A stretch of 64,000 bases of DNA from Polyangium sp. y55x31. GTDB lineage: Bacteria; Myxococcota_A; Polyangia; Polyangiales; Polyangiaceae. Of this stretch, positions 8,052 to 16,945 are shown in pieces. The stretch lies in contig NZ_JARZHG010000015.1 of assembly GCF_029946505.1 (NCBI RefSeq), forward strand, positions 124,001-188,000, written 5' to 3'. Each line of letters opens with the position of its first letter. Position 1 is the stretch's first letter. The translations under genes and the position numbers were made by a program. The notes under the pieces are model-generated. The model saw only the letters and a list, made by a program, of their open reading frames with translations, did no database searches and was not told the DNA's origin.

Positions 8052-8981
8052 TCAGGCCACCTGCGCCGTCCGCGGAATGTCCGGCTCGACGAAGCACCAG
8101 CGCACGTCGGACCTGCGGTTGCGCAAGGACGCCTCGAACTCGTTGATCGCGGTGCAGACCTCGTTCGTGGTCACGCCGTCGTAGAAGCTCACCTTCACGC
8201 AGACGAGCACCTCGCCCGGACCCTGCTGCACCGTGATCACGTGCAGCACCCGGTCGATCTTCGGGTGCGCCGCGACCGTCTGCCGCACCGCCACCTCGAC
8301 CTCCGGATCGGCCGACTCGCCGATCAGGAGCGACATGATCTCCACCGCGAGGAAGACCGCCACGGCCACGAGCACGAGCCCGATCGCGATGCTCCCGATC
8401 GCGTCCCACTTCGGATCGTGCGTGAAGTACGCCGCCGTCAGCGCGAGCGACGCGAGGATCAAGCCGAGCGAGGCCGCCGCGTTCTCGCCGAAGACGACGA
8501 CGAGGTCCGAGTCCTTCGTGTCCTTGAGGTACTGGAAGAACGGCTTCTGCCCGCGGCGCTTGTTCATCTCGCGGATGTTCGAGATCGTCGCGCCGCCCTC
8601 GAGCAGCAGGGAAAACCCGAGGATCCCGAGGCCGAGGTGCACCTTCTCCACGGGCTCGGGATGACCGAGCTTGTGGATGCCCTCGTAGATCGAAAACACG
8701 CCGCCGCCCGAGAACAGGAGCAGCGCGACCAGGAACGACCAGAAGTAGAGCGAGCGCCCGTAGCCGAGCGGGTGCGACGCGTCCGGCTTCTTGCGCGCGC
8801 GGTTCACGCCGAGCAGGAGCAGGAGCTGATTGCCGCAGTCCGCCGCCGAGTGCAGCGTCTCGGCGAGCAGCGCGCCCGAGCCCGTCAGGAACGCGACCAC
8901 GCCCTTGCCCGCCGCGATGGCGAGGTTGGCGAGCAGCGACTGGACGATATGGGAGGTCGAATGGTCTTCCGACGACGACAC
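8052..8981 (-). CDS. Cation diffusion facilitator (CDF) family metal transporter
   Basis: CDF proteins export Zn, Fe, Co or Mn ions across the cytoplasmic membrane in exchange for protons. Helix-borne metal motifs are visible: HSAAD near residue 44 (HxxxD, second helix) and WDAIGS near 188 (fifth helix, lacking the usual His). The C-terminal cytosolic domain after about residue 212 has the ferredoxin-like fold. The long insert between helices and the DAIGS motif resemble the ZnT9/SLC30A9-like branch. Length is 309 residues. The gene is followed on the minus strand by no obvious partner, so the metal cannot be inferred from context. Confidence 0.9.
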   Translation of the reverse strand: MSSSEDHSTSHIVQSLLANLAIAAGKGVVAFLTGSGALLAETLHSAADCGNQLLLLLGVNRARKKPDASHPLGYGRSLYFWSFLVALLLFSGGGVFSIYEGIHKLGHPEPVEKVHLGLGILGFSLLLEGGATISNIREMNKRRGQKPFFQYLKDTKDSDLVVVFGENAAASLGLILASLALTAAYFTHDPKWDAIGSIAIGLVLVAVAVFLAVEIMSLLIGESADPEVEVAVRQTVAAHPKIDRVLHVITVQQGPGEVLVCVKVSFYDGVTTNEVCTAINEFEASLRNRRSDVRWCFVEPDIPRTAQVA

Positions 8982-9010
8982 GGGAGCCCTTGTATCACGA
9001 GCGGGCCCCG

Positions 9011-9051
9011 AAAAAGAAAACCCCCAGCGCGCCGAAGCACGCCGGGGGTTT
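9011..9051 (-). terminator. Intrinsic terminator of the EF-G / ATPase-SLOG operon
   Basis: On the minus strand a stem AAACCCCC...GGGGGTTT (arms at about 9018-9025 and 9044-9051) encloses a GC-rich centre and is followed by TTTTCTTTTT. It lies about 20 bases after the stop at 9071. This is a textbook rho-independent terminator separating this operon from the CDF gene. Confidence 0.85.
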
Positions 9052-9070
9052 GCTCACCGCGATCCTTCCG

Positions 9071-10387
9071 TCAGGAAGGGTCGCCGAACGACCGCTGGAA
9101 GAGCTCCTCGATCGCCTGCTTGCCGTCCTCGGTCAGGTTCTGCGTACCGATGCCGGCGAAGGCCTCGCTCTTGATCATCGGCAGCGTCGCCATCTCCCAC
9201 GCCGTCCCGCTCCAGCGGAACCAGGTCCGCTTCTGCTGATCGAAGACGTAGAGCGGCTTCTTCCAGAGCCGCGCGAGCTCCGCGCCCCAGCCCGTGCCGC
9301 CGCGCACGGTGCCGTCGTCCTGGATCTGGCCGACGACGAAGACCTCGCGCGCCGCGTTGATCTGGTACCAGATCGTCTGCAGCACGTTGCGCACGAGCGG
9401 GATCTCGCTGAGCACGCGGCCGAGGCGCTTCGACACGTAGACCAGGCTGAAGTCGCCGCGGCGCAGGTCCGCCTCGCTCAGCACCTGCACGCCGCGCGTA
9501 CGCTCGCGCAGCGTGTGGCCCTCGAAGCTGAAGTTCGTCTCCGTGAGGCCCCAACGCTCCGCACACGCGCCGAACGCCGCCTCCGCGCCCTTCGCGCCGC
9601 CCGAGTAGAGGCGGTAGCGCTTGGCGTCGCGCGGACGCTCCGAGGCCGGCGGGATGTCCGCGTCGATGATCCGCATCGTGTGCGGCTCGAGGCGCAGCGA
9701 GAGATCGGCGATCTCCTTGCTGTCGTGATCCTTCAGGAGGCGCAGGCGCACGACCTCCTTCTCGGGGTCGAGGAAGACCACGACGCCGAGTTTGTCGAAG
9801 AACCGATCGACCGGCGCGGGCGCCGAGCCCGCCGTCGCCTCGCCGGCCTTCGTCGTCGTCGAGAGCCAGAGCTCGGCCGAGTGATCCCGCGCGATCGTGA
9901 TCAGCGTGTCGATCATCGCCTCGGTCGCGTGCGCGCAGTCGAAGCCGTCGATGATGATCACGTCCGGCGAGAAGTGCGCGATCTCGCGGGCGAACGCCAC
10001 CGTGTCGATGAGCTTCTTCATCGACGACGACGCGCCCTCGGTCGTGTTCGCGTGACCGAGGAGCGAGAAGATCAGCCGGTGACGCTCGAGATCCAGACGC
10101 ACGGACTCGGGCTCGGCGAGCTTCGTGTACGTGGCGATGTCGTGGAAAAGCTCGTCGTAGTAAGCGCGCACGTGATCGACGGCGTGCTCCGTCGAGATGT
10201 GCAGAACGCGCCGGTCACGCAGCAGATCGTCCAGCGCGATCTGCACGAGGAGCGCCGTCTTGCCGACGCCCGCGCGCGAGAGCACGACGCCCACGTTGCC
10301 GCGGCCCAGGCCGCCGTGCATCGACTTCTCGAAGACCCGCATGGGGCTCCGCTCGTTGACCTCTTTGCGGTACATCGGTGCCCTCAC
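9071..10387 (-). CDS. RecA/KaiC-like ATPase fused to a SLOG (LOG/DprA-like Rossmann) domain
   Basis: Residues 20-240 form a RecA/RAD55-like P-loop ATPase: Walker A SRAGVGKT (37-44), Walker [10 protein letters not shown] (142-150). Residues 257-420 form a SLOG-type nucleotide-binding Rossmann fold: [13 protein letters not shown] (261-273) and [21 protein letters not shown] (363-383). SLOG domains bind nucleotides or NAD-derived ligands, and RecA-like partners are uncommon. The GTG start at 10387 overlaps the EF-G stop by four bases (GTGA), so it is translated with EF-G; an ATG at 10375 is an alternative. The function is unknown. Coupling to EF-G suggests a role in sensing nucleotides in connection with translation (inference). 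Confidence 0.82.
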   Translation of the reverse strand: MRAPMYRKEVNERSPMRVFEKSMHGGLGRGNVGVVLSRAGVGKTALLVQIALDDLLRDRRVLHISTEHAVDHVRAYYDELFHDIATYTKLAEPESVRLDLERHRLIFSLLGHANTTEGASSSMKKLIDTVAFAREIAHFSPDVIIIDGFDCAHATEAMIDTLITIARDHSAELWLSTTTKAGEATAGSAPAPVDRFFDKLGVVVFLDPEKEVVRLRLLKDHDSKEIADLSLRLEPHTMRIIDADIPPASERPRDAKRYRLYSGGAKGAEAAFGACAERWGLTETNFSFEGHTLRERTRGVQVLSEADLRRGDFSLVYVSKRLGRVLSEIPLVRNVLQTIWYQINAAREVFVVGQIQDDGTVRGGTGWGAELARLWKKPLYVFDQQKRTWFRWSGTAWEMATLPMIKSEAFAGIGTQNLTEDGKQAIEELFQRSFGDPS

Positions 10388-12468
10388 TTCCCCTTCTTCG
10401 CCTGCTCTTCTTTGTGCTTCTTGATGAGCTCCTCGGCGATCGCGCCGGGGACCGGAGCGTACCGGGAGAACTCCATGGTAAACTCAGCCTTGCCCTGCGT
10501 CGCGGAGCGAAGAACGGTCGAGAACCCGAACATCTCGGCGAGGGGGACCTCTGCCTCGACGCGGCAGAAGCCGTCCGACTCCGTCGTGCCGATGATGATG
10601 CCACGGCGCTGCATCAGGATGCCGACGACGCCGCCCTGGAACTCGCTCGGGCTCTCGGCGGCCACCTTCATGAGCGGCTCGAGGATCTGCGGACCCGCCT
10701 TCGGATAGGCCTCACGCCACGCACCACGCGCGGCCTCCTGGAACGCGATGTCCGAGGAGTCGACCGCGTGGGCCGCGCCGTCGTTGATCGTCACGCGCAC
10801 GCCCGTCACAGGGGCCTGCATGACGAGGCCCTTCGCGAGCATCGAGCGGAAGCCCTTGTCGCAGGAGGGGATGAACTCCTTCGGGATCGAGCCGCCCGTG
10901 ATGTCGTCGACGAACTCGTACGCCTGATCGCAGGGCTCCATGAAGCCCGCGACCTTGCCGTACTGACCCGAGCCGCCGGTCTGCTTCTTGTGCGTGTAGT
11001 TGAACTCGGTCCTGCGCGTGATCGTCTCGCGGTACGCGACGCGCGGCGGGCTCGTCACCACCTCGGCGCCGTACTCGCGCTTCATGCGCTCGATGTACAC
11101 GTCGAGGTGCAGCTCGCCCATGCCGTGGATGACCGTCTCGTTCGTCTCGGGATCGCTGCCCACGCGGAAGGTCGGGTCTTCCTTCGTGAAGCGCTTCAGC
11201 GCCTTCGACATGTTGACCTGCGCCTTGTTGTCCTTCGGCGTCACGGTCAACGAGATGACCGAGTCGGGCACGTGCATGCTCGTCATGGCCACGCTGAGCG
11301 TGCCATCGGTGAACGTGTCACCCGAGTTGCAGTCGACGCCGAACATCGCGACGATGTCGCCGGCGCCCGCGTTCTCGATGTCCTCCATCTCGTCGGCGTG
11401 CATGCGGACAAGGCGGCCGACCTTGTGGCGCTTGCCCGTGCGCGTGTTCGTGATCTCCTTGCCCTTCGAGATCGTGCCCTGGTAGACGCGCAGGTACGAG
11501 AGCTGGCCGAAGCGGCCGTCCTCGAGCTTGAACGCGAGCATGACGAGCGGTTTGTCCGGATCGCTGTCGAGCGTGATCTTCGCCTCGTCCTTCTCCAGGT
11601 CGACGGCGTGGTTCGTGATGTCCGTCGGGCAGGGAAGGAACTTCGTCACGCCGTCGAGCAGGAGCTGCACGGCCTTGTTCTTGTAGGCCGAGCCCATCAT
11701 CACGGGCACGATCTGGAGGTTCACGGTGGCCGAGCGGACCGCCTTGTTGATGAGGTCCTCGGTGACCTTCTCCTCGAGCATCGCCTCGGTGAGCTCGTCC
11801 GAGAACATGCTCAGCGCGTCGAGCATCTCCTCGCGGCACTTCTGCGCCTCGGCCTGCATGCCGGCCGGGATGTCCGACTCGATGATCTTCTCGCCGTTCG
11901 CGCCCTCGAACCGGAACGCCTTCATCTTGATCAGGTCGACGACGCCCTCGAACTTGTCCTCGAGGCCGATCGGGAGCTGCAAGAGCACCGGGTTCAGGTT
12001 GAGCTTCTCGCGGAGCTGGTCGCGGGCGCGGAGCGGGTTCGCGCCGGCGCGATCACACTTGTTGACGAACGCGATGCGCGGGACGCCGTAGCGGCGCATC
12101 TGCCGATCGACCGTCAGCGACTGCGACTGCACGCCCGCGACCGAGCAGAGCACCAGGATCGCGCCATCGAGCACGCGGAGCGAGCGCTCGACTTCGATGG
12201 TGAAGTCGACGTGTCCGGGCGTGTCGATGATGTTGATCTGGGTGTTGCCCCAGTTGCAGAACGTCGCTGCGGACTGGATGGTGATCCCACGCTCGCGCTC
12301 GAGATCCATCGAGTCCATCTTCGCGCCGACGCCGTCCTTGCCCTTCACGTCGTGAATGGCGTGGATCCTCTTCGTGTAGAAGAGGATGCGCTCGGTCAGC
12401 GTGGTCTTCCCCGAGTCGATGTGGGCGCTGATTCCTATGTTCCTGAGCCTGGACAGATCGCTGATCAC
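10384..12468 (-). CDS. fusA: Elongation factor G, EF-G1 (mitochondrial/spirochaete-type) subfamily
   Basis: EF-G catalyses GTP-driven ribosomal translocation. The 694 residues have the normal five-domain length. The P-loop reads AHIDSGKTT, where classical bacterial EF-G has AHIDAGKTT; Ser at this position is typical of mitochondrial EF-G1 and of the bacterial spdEFG1 group. The G3 motif [10 protein letters not shown]4 NKCDR and switch I RERGITI are intact. Start is GTG at 12468 with GGAG about nine bases before it. It is not part of a str operon (no rpsL, rpsG or tuf), and the genome probably holds another fusA elsewhere. Its stop is coupled to the ATPase-SLOG gene. Confidence 0.95.
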   Translation of the reverse strand: MISDLSRLRNIGISAHIDSGKTTLTERILFYTKRIHAIHDVKGKDGVGAKMDSMDLERERGITIQSAATFCNWGNTQINIIDTPGHVDFTIEVERSLRVLDGAILVLCSVAGVQSQSLTVDRQMRRYGVPRIAFVNKCDRAGANPLRARDQLREKLNLNPVLLQLPIGLEDKFEGVVDLIKMKAFRFEGANGEKIIESDIPAGMQAEAQKCREEMLDALSMFSDELTEAMLEEKVTEDLINKAVRSATVNLQIVPVMMGSAYKNKAVQLLLDGVTKFLPCPTDITNHAVDLEKDEAKITLDSDPDKPLVMLAFKLEDGRFGQLSYLRVYQGTISKGKEITNTRTGKRHKVGRLVRMHADEMEDIENAGAGDIVAMFGVDCNSGDTFTDGTLSVAMTSMHVPDSVISLTVTPKDNKAQVNMSKALKRFTKEDPTFRVGSDPETNETVIHGMGELHLDVYIERMKREYGAEVVTSPPRVAYRETITRRTEFNYTHKKQTGGSGQYGKVAGFMEPCDQAYEFVDDITGGSIPKEFIPSCDKGFRSMLAKGLVMQAPVTGVRVTINDGAAHAVDSSDIAFQEAARGAWREAYPKAGPQILEPLMKVAAESPSEFQGGVVGILMQRRGIIIGTTESDGFCRVEAEVPLAEMFGFSTVLRSATQGKAEFTMEFSRYAPVPGAIAEELIKKHKEEQAKKGK

Positions 12469-12537
12469 GAAGAGGACTCCTGCCGCCTACCGGGGGAGGG
12501 CGGCTCTCGGCAAAAAACGCGGCGCGCTATAATCGGT

Positions 12538-12580
12538 AGCCGGCGGTCACGCCAGAGGAAAGTGGACTGGCGTGCCGGCT
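12538..12580 (-). terminator. Long imperfect hairpin after the acyltransferase gene
   Basis: AGCCGG..CACGCCAG at 12538-12555 pairs with CTGGCGTGCCGGCT at 12567-12580 with a four-base bulge, giving a 14-bp stem. It begins 12 bases past the acyltransferase stop on the minus strand. There is no U-run, so its termination strength is uncertain; it also lies in the leader region of the EF-G gene. Confidence 0.5.
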
Positions 12581-12592
12581 GACACCGTCTCG

Positions 12593-13759
12593 TCACGCCG
12601 GTGAGGGACGAGATTCCCTTCTTTTCTGGCTCGCCCACCGCATCGAGGGGCGCTCGACGAGCACCCAGGAGGCGTAGCCCACGATCAGCGAGGCGACCAG
12701 CGCGAACGACGCCGTCCGCGCGAGGTTCTTCCAGGTTGGCGGCGCCGAGGGCTCGAGGTCCGAGAGCCCGAGCGCGAGCTGGTGATAGAGGAACACGCCG
12801 TAGCTCACGATTCCCACGAAGGCGAGCGGGCGCGGAGCCACGATCACGAGCGCGCGGCCGCGACAGAGGACCGCCGAAAGGACGAGCGCCGCCGTCACGA
12901 GCGAGAGGAGCGCATACGGCGCGCCGCCGCCCGGTTCGAGGTAATGAAGGCCCTCCAGCCGGAACGTGATCACGAGCGCGGGCACGCACGAGGCGAGCGC
13001 ATACGGCGCGAGCGCGGCCGCGCGCTCGGATCGTGCGAGAGAGACGAACGCCCGCGCCGCGAGCGCGCCGAGGACGAACTGATCGAGCCGGCTCGGGATC
13101 CACCGCCGCTGCGTCGCTTCGAGCAGGCCCGTGTGGATCCCGGGTTCGAGCACGATCGCGTGGAGCCCCATGCGCACGAGCCAGCTACCGACCACGAGCG
13201 CCGCGCCGATCCAGAGCGCGCGCCGTCCCTCCCTGAGGACGAGCGGCGCGAGCCACGGGAAGACCAGGTAAAAGCACGCCTCCGTGGTGAGCGACCACGC
13301 GGCCCCGATGATCACGACCCCGCCCGGCGACACATATCCTTGGAGCACCAACAAATGTGCGGCGAGCGAGGCGGCGAACGAGGGCGCGCCGAGGACGCTC
13401 CGGTGAAAGGCGAGCGTCACCACGAGCGCGACCCAGTACGCGGGCAGGATGCGCGCCGCGCGACGAAGCAAGAAGTCGCGCGGGGTTTGTCTACCGGAAC
13501 GGATCCACGAGAGCCCGAGCGAGAAGCCCGAGAGCACGAAGAAGAGATCGACGCCCCACCACGCGTGGTGGAGCACCGTCAGGATCCACGGCACGAGCAT
13601 CTCCGGCACGCGCGCCTCCACCGCGCCGCGCACGAGCGGGAGGAATCGATCGCCGAGGTGCTGCACGAAGACGGCGAGGATCGCCACGCCGCGGAGGGCG
13701 TCGAGCTGCGGCAAGGACGGGCCCGCGCTCGGCGCAGGCCTTTCGAGGGCGAGGGGCAT
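12593..13759 (-). CDS. Acyltransferase family 3 (OafA/YrhL-type) integral membrane protein
   Basis: Members transfer acyl groups from acyl-CoA to carbohydrates on the cell surface. Typical features: an N-terminal QLDALRGVAILAVFVQHLG segment with the catalytic-type His near residue 38, then DLFFVLSGFSLG and the conserved R.ARILPAYW. About ten hydrophobic helices span 388 residues, with no C-terminal SGNH domain. The ATG start at 13759 leads directly into the conserved region. The acceptor (O-antigen, exopolysaccharide or other) cannot be inferred because no glycan genes are adjacent. Confidence 0.9.
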   Translation of the reverse strand: MPLALERPAPSAGPSLPQLDALRGVAILAVFVQHLGDRFLPLVRGAVEARVPEMLVPWILTVLHHAWWGVDLFFVLSGFSLGLSWIRSGRQTPRDFLLRRAARILPAYWVALVVTLAFHRSVLGAPSFAASLAAHLLVLQGYVSPGGVVIIGAAWSLTTEACFYLVFPWLAPLVLREGRRALWIGAALVVGSWLVRMGLHAIVLEPGIHTGLLEATQRRWIPSRLDQFVLGALAARAFVSLARSERAAALAPYALASCVPALVITFRLEGLHYLEPGGGAPYALLSLVTAALVLSAVLCRGRALVIVAPRPLAFVGIVSYGVFLYHQLALGLSDLEPSAPPTWKNLARTASFALVASLIVGYASWVLVERPSMRWASQKRRESRPSPA

Positions 13760-13774
13760 GCGGGCAAACCCGCG

Positions 13775-14239
13775 CTAGCGAGGCTGGATGCGGGCGAGGC
13801 CCACGGTGTCGTCCCACTCGTCGCCGTATCCCTCGAAGTGGATGCGGTAACGCTCCTGCCCCACGATGCCGACGATCACGGCCGGGTACATCGTGCCGTG
13901 CCACTCGACGCGCACGCGGTCGCCGATCTTGTAGATGTTCGTCTGCGCCGCCGCGAGCGCCTTCGCGCGCACCTTCTGCGGCGGCTCGGGGTGCACGACC
14001 GTCCCCTCGATGAGCCCCTTCACGCGCTCCCGCGGCACGACCTCGTCCCAGATCGCGTCGTAGCCCTCGTAGTGGACCTTGAACTTCGTCGGCCCCTGGG
14101 TCTCGAGGATGACCGCCGGGTAGTTGTTGCTCTCCCACTCGACGAGGACCTTGTCCCCCACGTCGAAACGTTTCTTGCAGCCCGACGAGAGGGCGGCGAG
14201 GAGCACGAGGGAGAGCACCGAGGACCGAACGAAGGCCAT
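13775..14239 (-). CDS. Lipoprotein with two Tudor-knot/chromo-like repeats
   Basis: From the ATG at 14239 a signal peptide MAFVRSSVLSLVLLAALSSGC ends in a lipobox, so the mature 134-residue protein is a lipoprotein. Two related segments follow: FDVGDKVLVEWESNNYPAVI...VHYEGYDAIWDEVVP and YKIGDRVRVEWHGTMYPAVI...IHFEGYGDEWDDTV. Both have the aromatic and acidic spacing of Tudor-knot (chromodomain-knot) domains. In eukaryotes that fold binds nucleic acid or histone tails, but exported tandem copies are common in myxobacteria and have no known ligand. The frame is open further upstream, but only this start gives a signal peptide. Confidence 0.8.
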   Translation of the reverse strand: MAFVRSSVLSLVLLAALSSGCKKRFDVGDKVLVEWESNNYPAVILETQGPTKFKVHYEGYDAIWDEVVPRERVKGLIEGTVVHPEPPQKVRAKALAAAQTNIYKIGDRVRVEWHGTMYPAVIVGIVGQERYRIHFEGYGDEWDDTVGLARIQPR

Positions 14240-14397
14240 GACGGAGTCCGAACGTCCGAGAGACGTCTCCGGCGGCGTAGATACTCCCGAGGACCTGACC
14301 ATGCAAGCGCGCCGCTCCGCGCGCGAGGATGGCATGTCGCGCTTCCGAGGGAGACACGTCACACCCCGCGAGGTTCTGCGCTAGCATCGCGTCCGTC

Positions 14398-15300
14398 GTG
14401 AGGGTTCGTCGAAGGAAGCTCGAAGGGGCGGTGGCGTGGGTCGCGGGGGCCCTCGGGCTGGGTCTTTGCGCGCTCGTCGCGGCGTGCGCCCCGAACCTCA
14501 CCACGACCGGCGGCACGGGCGGCGAGGGCGGCGAGGGCGGAGACGGCGCGGGCGCGAGCGCGAGCGCGAGCGGGGGCGCGGCCGGGTTTGGCGGCGGCGG
14601 GGGCGCGGGCGGCGAGATCGTCTGTCCCCAGGCGCCGAACACGCCGACGATGGTGCCCGTGGCGTCCGCGTCCGGGAAGTATTGCATCGACAGCACCGAG
14701 GTCACGAACAGCCAGTATGCGGCCTGGCTCGCATTGGCCAACGCGGGTGAAGCGAAGCAGACGCCCGAATGCGACTTCAACACGAGCTTCGTGCCTACGA
14801 ATGGCATGACGCCGCCCGCGGACGATCGGCCCGTCGTGTTCGTCGACTGGTGCGACGCCCACGCCTTCTGCAAATGGCACGGAAAGCGGCTCTGCGGGAA
14901 GATCGGCGGCGGGCCGGTTCCGTACGCCAACATCAACGATGCCGCCGCGAGCCAGTGGTACAACGCTTGTAGCGGCTCCGGCAAGCTCGTCTTCCCCTAC
15001 GGCAACACGTACAACCCGATCGCGTGCAATGGCCACGATCGAATGGCCGGCACCTCCGTCAACGTCGGGACGCAGCTCTCCTGCGAGGGAAGTTTGCCTG
15101 GACTCTTCGACCTGAGCGGCAACGTCTGGGAGTGGGAGGACGCCTGCGACGGGTCGACGGGGTCGAACGACACGTGTCGCCGGCGCGGCGGCGGCTACGA
15201 AAGCATCACCTCGGATCTCGATTGCCCGACGACCGGTGGCGGGGCGCGCATCGCCTCGAACGAGACCACCGGATTCCGTTGTTGTGTGGATGTTCCATGA
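14398..15300 (+). CDS. Lipoprotein with formylglycine-generating-enzyme (FGE-sulfatase) fold
   Basis: A GTG at 14398 opens a signal peptide ending at the lipobox LVAAC; a Gly/Ala/Ser-rich spacer of about 40 residues follows, then an FGE/SUMF-like domain. Recognisable elements are YCIDSTEVTNSQYAAWL, PVVFVDWCDAHAFCKWHGKRL, SGNVWEWEDAC and the C-terminal FRCC. The paired active-site cysteines that real FGE carries after RGGSW are not present (the region reads RRGGGYESITSDLDC), so sulfatase activation is unlikely. A carbohydrate- or ligand-binding scaffold role is more plausible. Its stop overlaps the start of the Ser/Thr kinase gene (ATGA), so the two are probably a functional pair. Confidence 0.85.
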   Translation: MRVRRRKLEGAVAWVAGALGLGLCALVAACAPNLTTTGGTGGEGGEGGDGAGASASASGGAAGFGGGGGAGGEIVCPQAPNTPTMVPVASASGKYCIDSTEVTNSQYAAWLALANAGEAKQTPECDFNTSFVPTNGMTPPADDRPVVFVDWCDAHAFCKWHGKRLCGKIGGGPVPYANINDAAASQWYNACSGSGKLVFPYGNTYNPIACNGHDRMAGTSVNVGTQLSCEGSLPGLFDLSGNVWEWEDACDGSTGSNDTCRRRGGGYESITSDLDCPTTGGGARIASNETTGFRCCVDVP

Positions 15301-16928
15301 AAGAACTCGCCTCCGGCTCGATCGTCGATCGAAAGTACGCCCTGGAAAAACCCCTCGGCGAAGGCGGTATGGGCGTCGTCTGGCTCGCGCGCGACGTGCA
15401 CACCGAGGTGCCCGTCGTCGTGAAGGCCATTCGCGCCGAGTATGCGCATCGCAAGGATTTCCGCGACCGCATCCTCGCCGAGGGCCGAGCGCTCGCCCGG
15501 ATCGACCACCCGAACGTGGTCCGCCTCAATGCCGTCGTCTCGGACGAGGACGGGCTCTGCCTCGTCATGCAGTTCATCGAGGGTGAGACCCTCGAAGATC
15601 GCATCGCGCGGTATGCGAAATCGGCCACGCCGCTCTCCGTCGCCGAGGCGCTCGCGCTCTTCCGCCCCATCGTGCAGGGCGTCGCCGCGGCGCACGCCGA
15701 GGGCATCATCCACCGCGATCTGAAGCCCGCGAACGTGCTCATCCGCGGCAGGGACGGCATCGTCAAGGTCACGGATTTCGGCATCGCCAAGGAGGAGAGC
15801 GACGCGCAGAAGGGCAAGGGGAACACCGAGGGCGTCATCGGCTCGGTGCTCTACATGTCGCCCGAGCAATGCACGGGCAAGAAGGACATCGACAAACGGG
15901 TCGACATCTATTCGCTCGGCATTCTGCTCTACGAGCTGCTCGTCGGGCAGGTGCCGTTCGACGGCGACAGCCATTACATGATCATGACGTCGCACGTGAG
16001 GGAGCCGCTGCCGAAGATCCGCGCGCGGCGGCCCGACGTGCCCGCGTGGCTCGAGGCCATCGCCGAGCGCTGCGCCGAGAAGCGTCGCGAGGATCGGTTT
16101 GGCTCGTGCGAGGAGATCCTCGCGGCGCTCGATGCGCAGGGCCAAGGGTTGTCCGGCCACACCGCGCCCGCCGCGCCGCTCCACCTGACCACGCCGGCGG
16201 CGCCGCTGTATACGAGCGGAACGGCGCCGGGCGTCCCGCAGACCGCGCAGGCTGCGGTGATCACGGCGCCCGGGAACGAGCCGACCTCGAACCGCGGCCT
16301 CGCCGTTGCGCTCACCGTGGGGATCGCGGTCCTCGCCGGGCTCGGCATCTCCTATTCGCTCGGCTTGTTCGGCGCGCCGAAGGACGAGCGGCACGTGGAG
16401 GCCAAAGGCCCGCCCGCGGTGGAGCCTGCGACGAGCGCGGGCACGCATGCGGGCCCGGGGCCGAGCGTCGACGCGAAAAGCCCGCTGCTCGCGCTCGCCG
16501 GGCGCTGGCGGAGCGAGAGCGGCCGCGAGTACGACGCGGTCCTCGTCGGCGACCGCCTGGAAATGCGGATCCGCGACGCAAAACCGTTTGCGCTCCAAGG
16601 ATACGAGGAGGGCGAGGCCCGCTTCGTGCTTCGTGCTTTGCCCGGAAAAACCGATGTTTTTGGCGTGGAGGATCGGCTACGCCCCAATCCGCCGGCAGGG
16701 AACGAATACGACGTCGCGCTCGCCCGCTCGACGTGCATCGTCCCGTACACCGAGATCGGGGGCAAACCCCTCGAAGCGCGGCTCGACGGCGGGAAGCTGC
16801 GCGTCTCCATGGTGCAAACGCAGCCGCCGGTGGCGAGCTACACGCTCGCCGGCAAACGCGTCACGGGCTGCAAGAACCTCGCCACCGCGCCGCTCACGCC
16901 CATTGAAAGCGTGCTCGGCCGGCCCTGA
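15297..16928 (+). CDS. Membrane-anchored Hanks-type Ser/Thr protein kinase
   Basis: The kinase domain covers about residues 8-275: Gly-rich loop LGEGGMGVVW, ATP-binding lysine in VVVKAIR, catalytic loop HRDLKPANV and DFG in TDFGIAK. A Pro/Thr-rich linker leads to one membrane helix (RGLAVALTVGIAVLAGLG, about 341-358) and an external domain of about 180 residues with beta-rich content and two cysteines. I do not recognise that sensor domain. The ATG is embedded in the stop of the FGE-fold lipoprotein gene. The pair suggests that the surface lipoprotein and the kinase ectodomain belong to one sensing system (inference). All catalytic residues are intact. Confidence 0.92.
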   Translation: MKELASGSIVDRKYALEKPLGEGGMGVVWLARDVHTEVPVVVKAIRAEYAHRKDFRDRILAEGRALARIDHPNVVRLNAVVSDEDGLCLVMQFIEGETLEDRIARYAKSATPLSVAEALALFRPIVQGVAAAHAEGIIHRDLKPANVLIRGRDGIVKVTDFGIAKEESDAQKGKGNTEGVIGSVLYMSPEQCTGKKDIDKRVDIYSLGILLYELLVGQVPFDGDSHYMIMTSHVREPLPKIRARRPDVPAWLEAIAERCAEKRREDRFGSCEEILAALDAQGQGLSGHTAPAAPLHLTTPAAPLYTSGTAPGVPQTAQAAVITAPGNEPTSNRGLAVALTVGIAVLAGLGISYSLGLFGAPKDERHVEAKGPPAVEPATSAGTHAGPGPSVDAKSPLLALAGRWRSESGREYDAVLVGDRLEMRIRDAKPFALQGYEEGEARFVLRALPGKTDVFGVEDRLRPNPPAGNEYDVALARSTCIVPYTEIGGKPLEARLDGGKLRVSMVQTQPPVASYTLAGKRVTGCKNLATAPLTPIESVLGRP

Positions 16929-16945
16929 TCCGGGAGGCTCGAACC

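Noticed and set aside
12528-12533. TATAAT hexamer on the plus strand
   Set aside because: No plus-strand gene follows for kilobases and no -35 element is present; it lies in the EF-G leader on the opposite strand.
10378-12582. 734-residue plus-strand frame opposite EF-G
   Set aside because: It mirrors the EF-G gene and contains no recognisable motif; EF-G on the other strand is unambiguous.
13775-14362. Longer version of the Tudor-knot gene starting at 14362
   Set aside because: The extra 41 residues are Arg/Ser-rich and would bury the signal peptide and lipobox; the ATG at 14239 is the sensible start.
14510-14620. Short GGC-rich repeats resembling a CRISPR or microsatellite
   Set aside because: They encode the Gly/Ala spacer after the lipobox, as in other lipoproteins of this window, and have no spacer structure.
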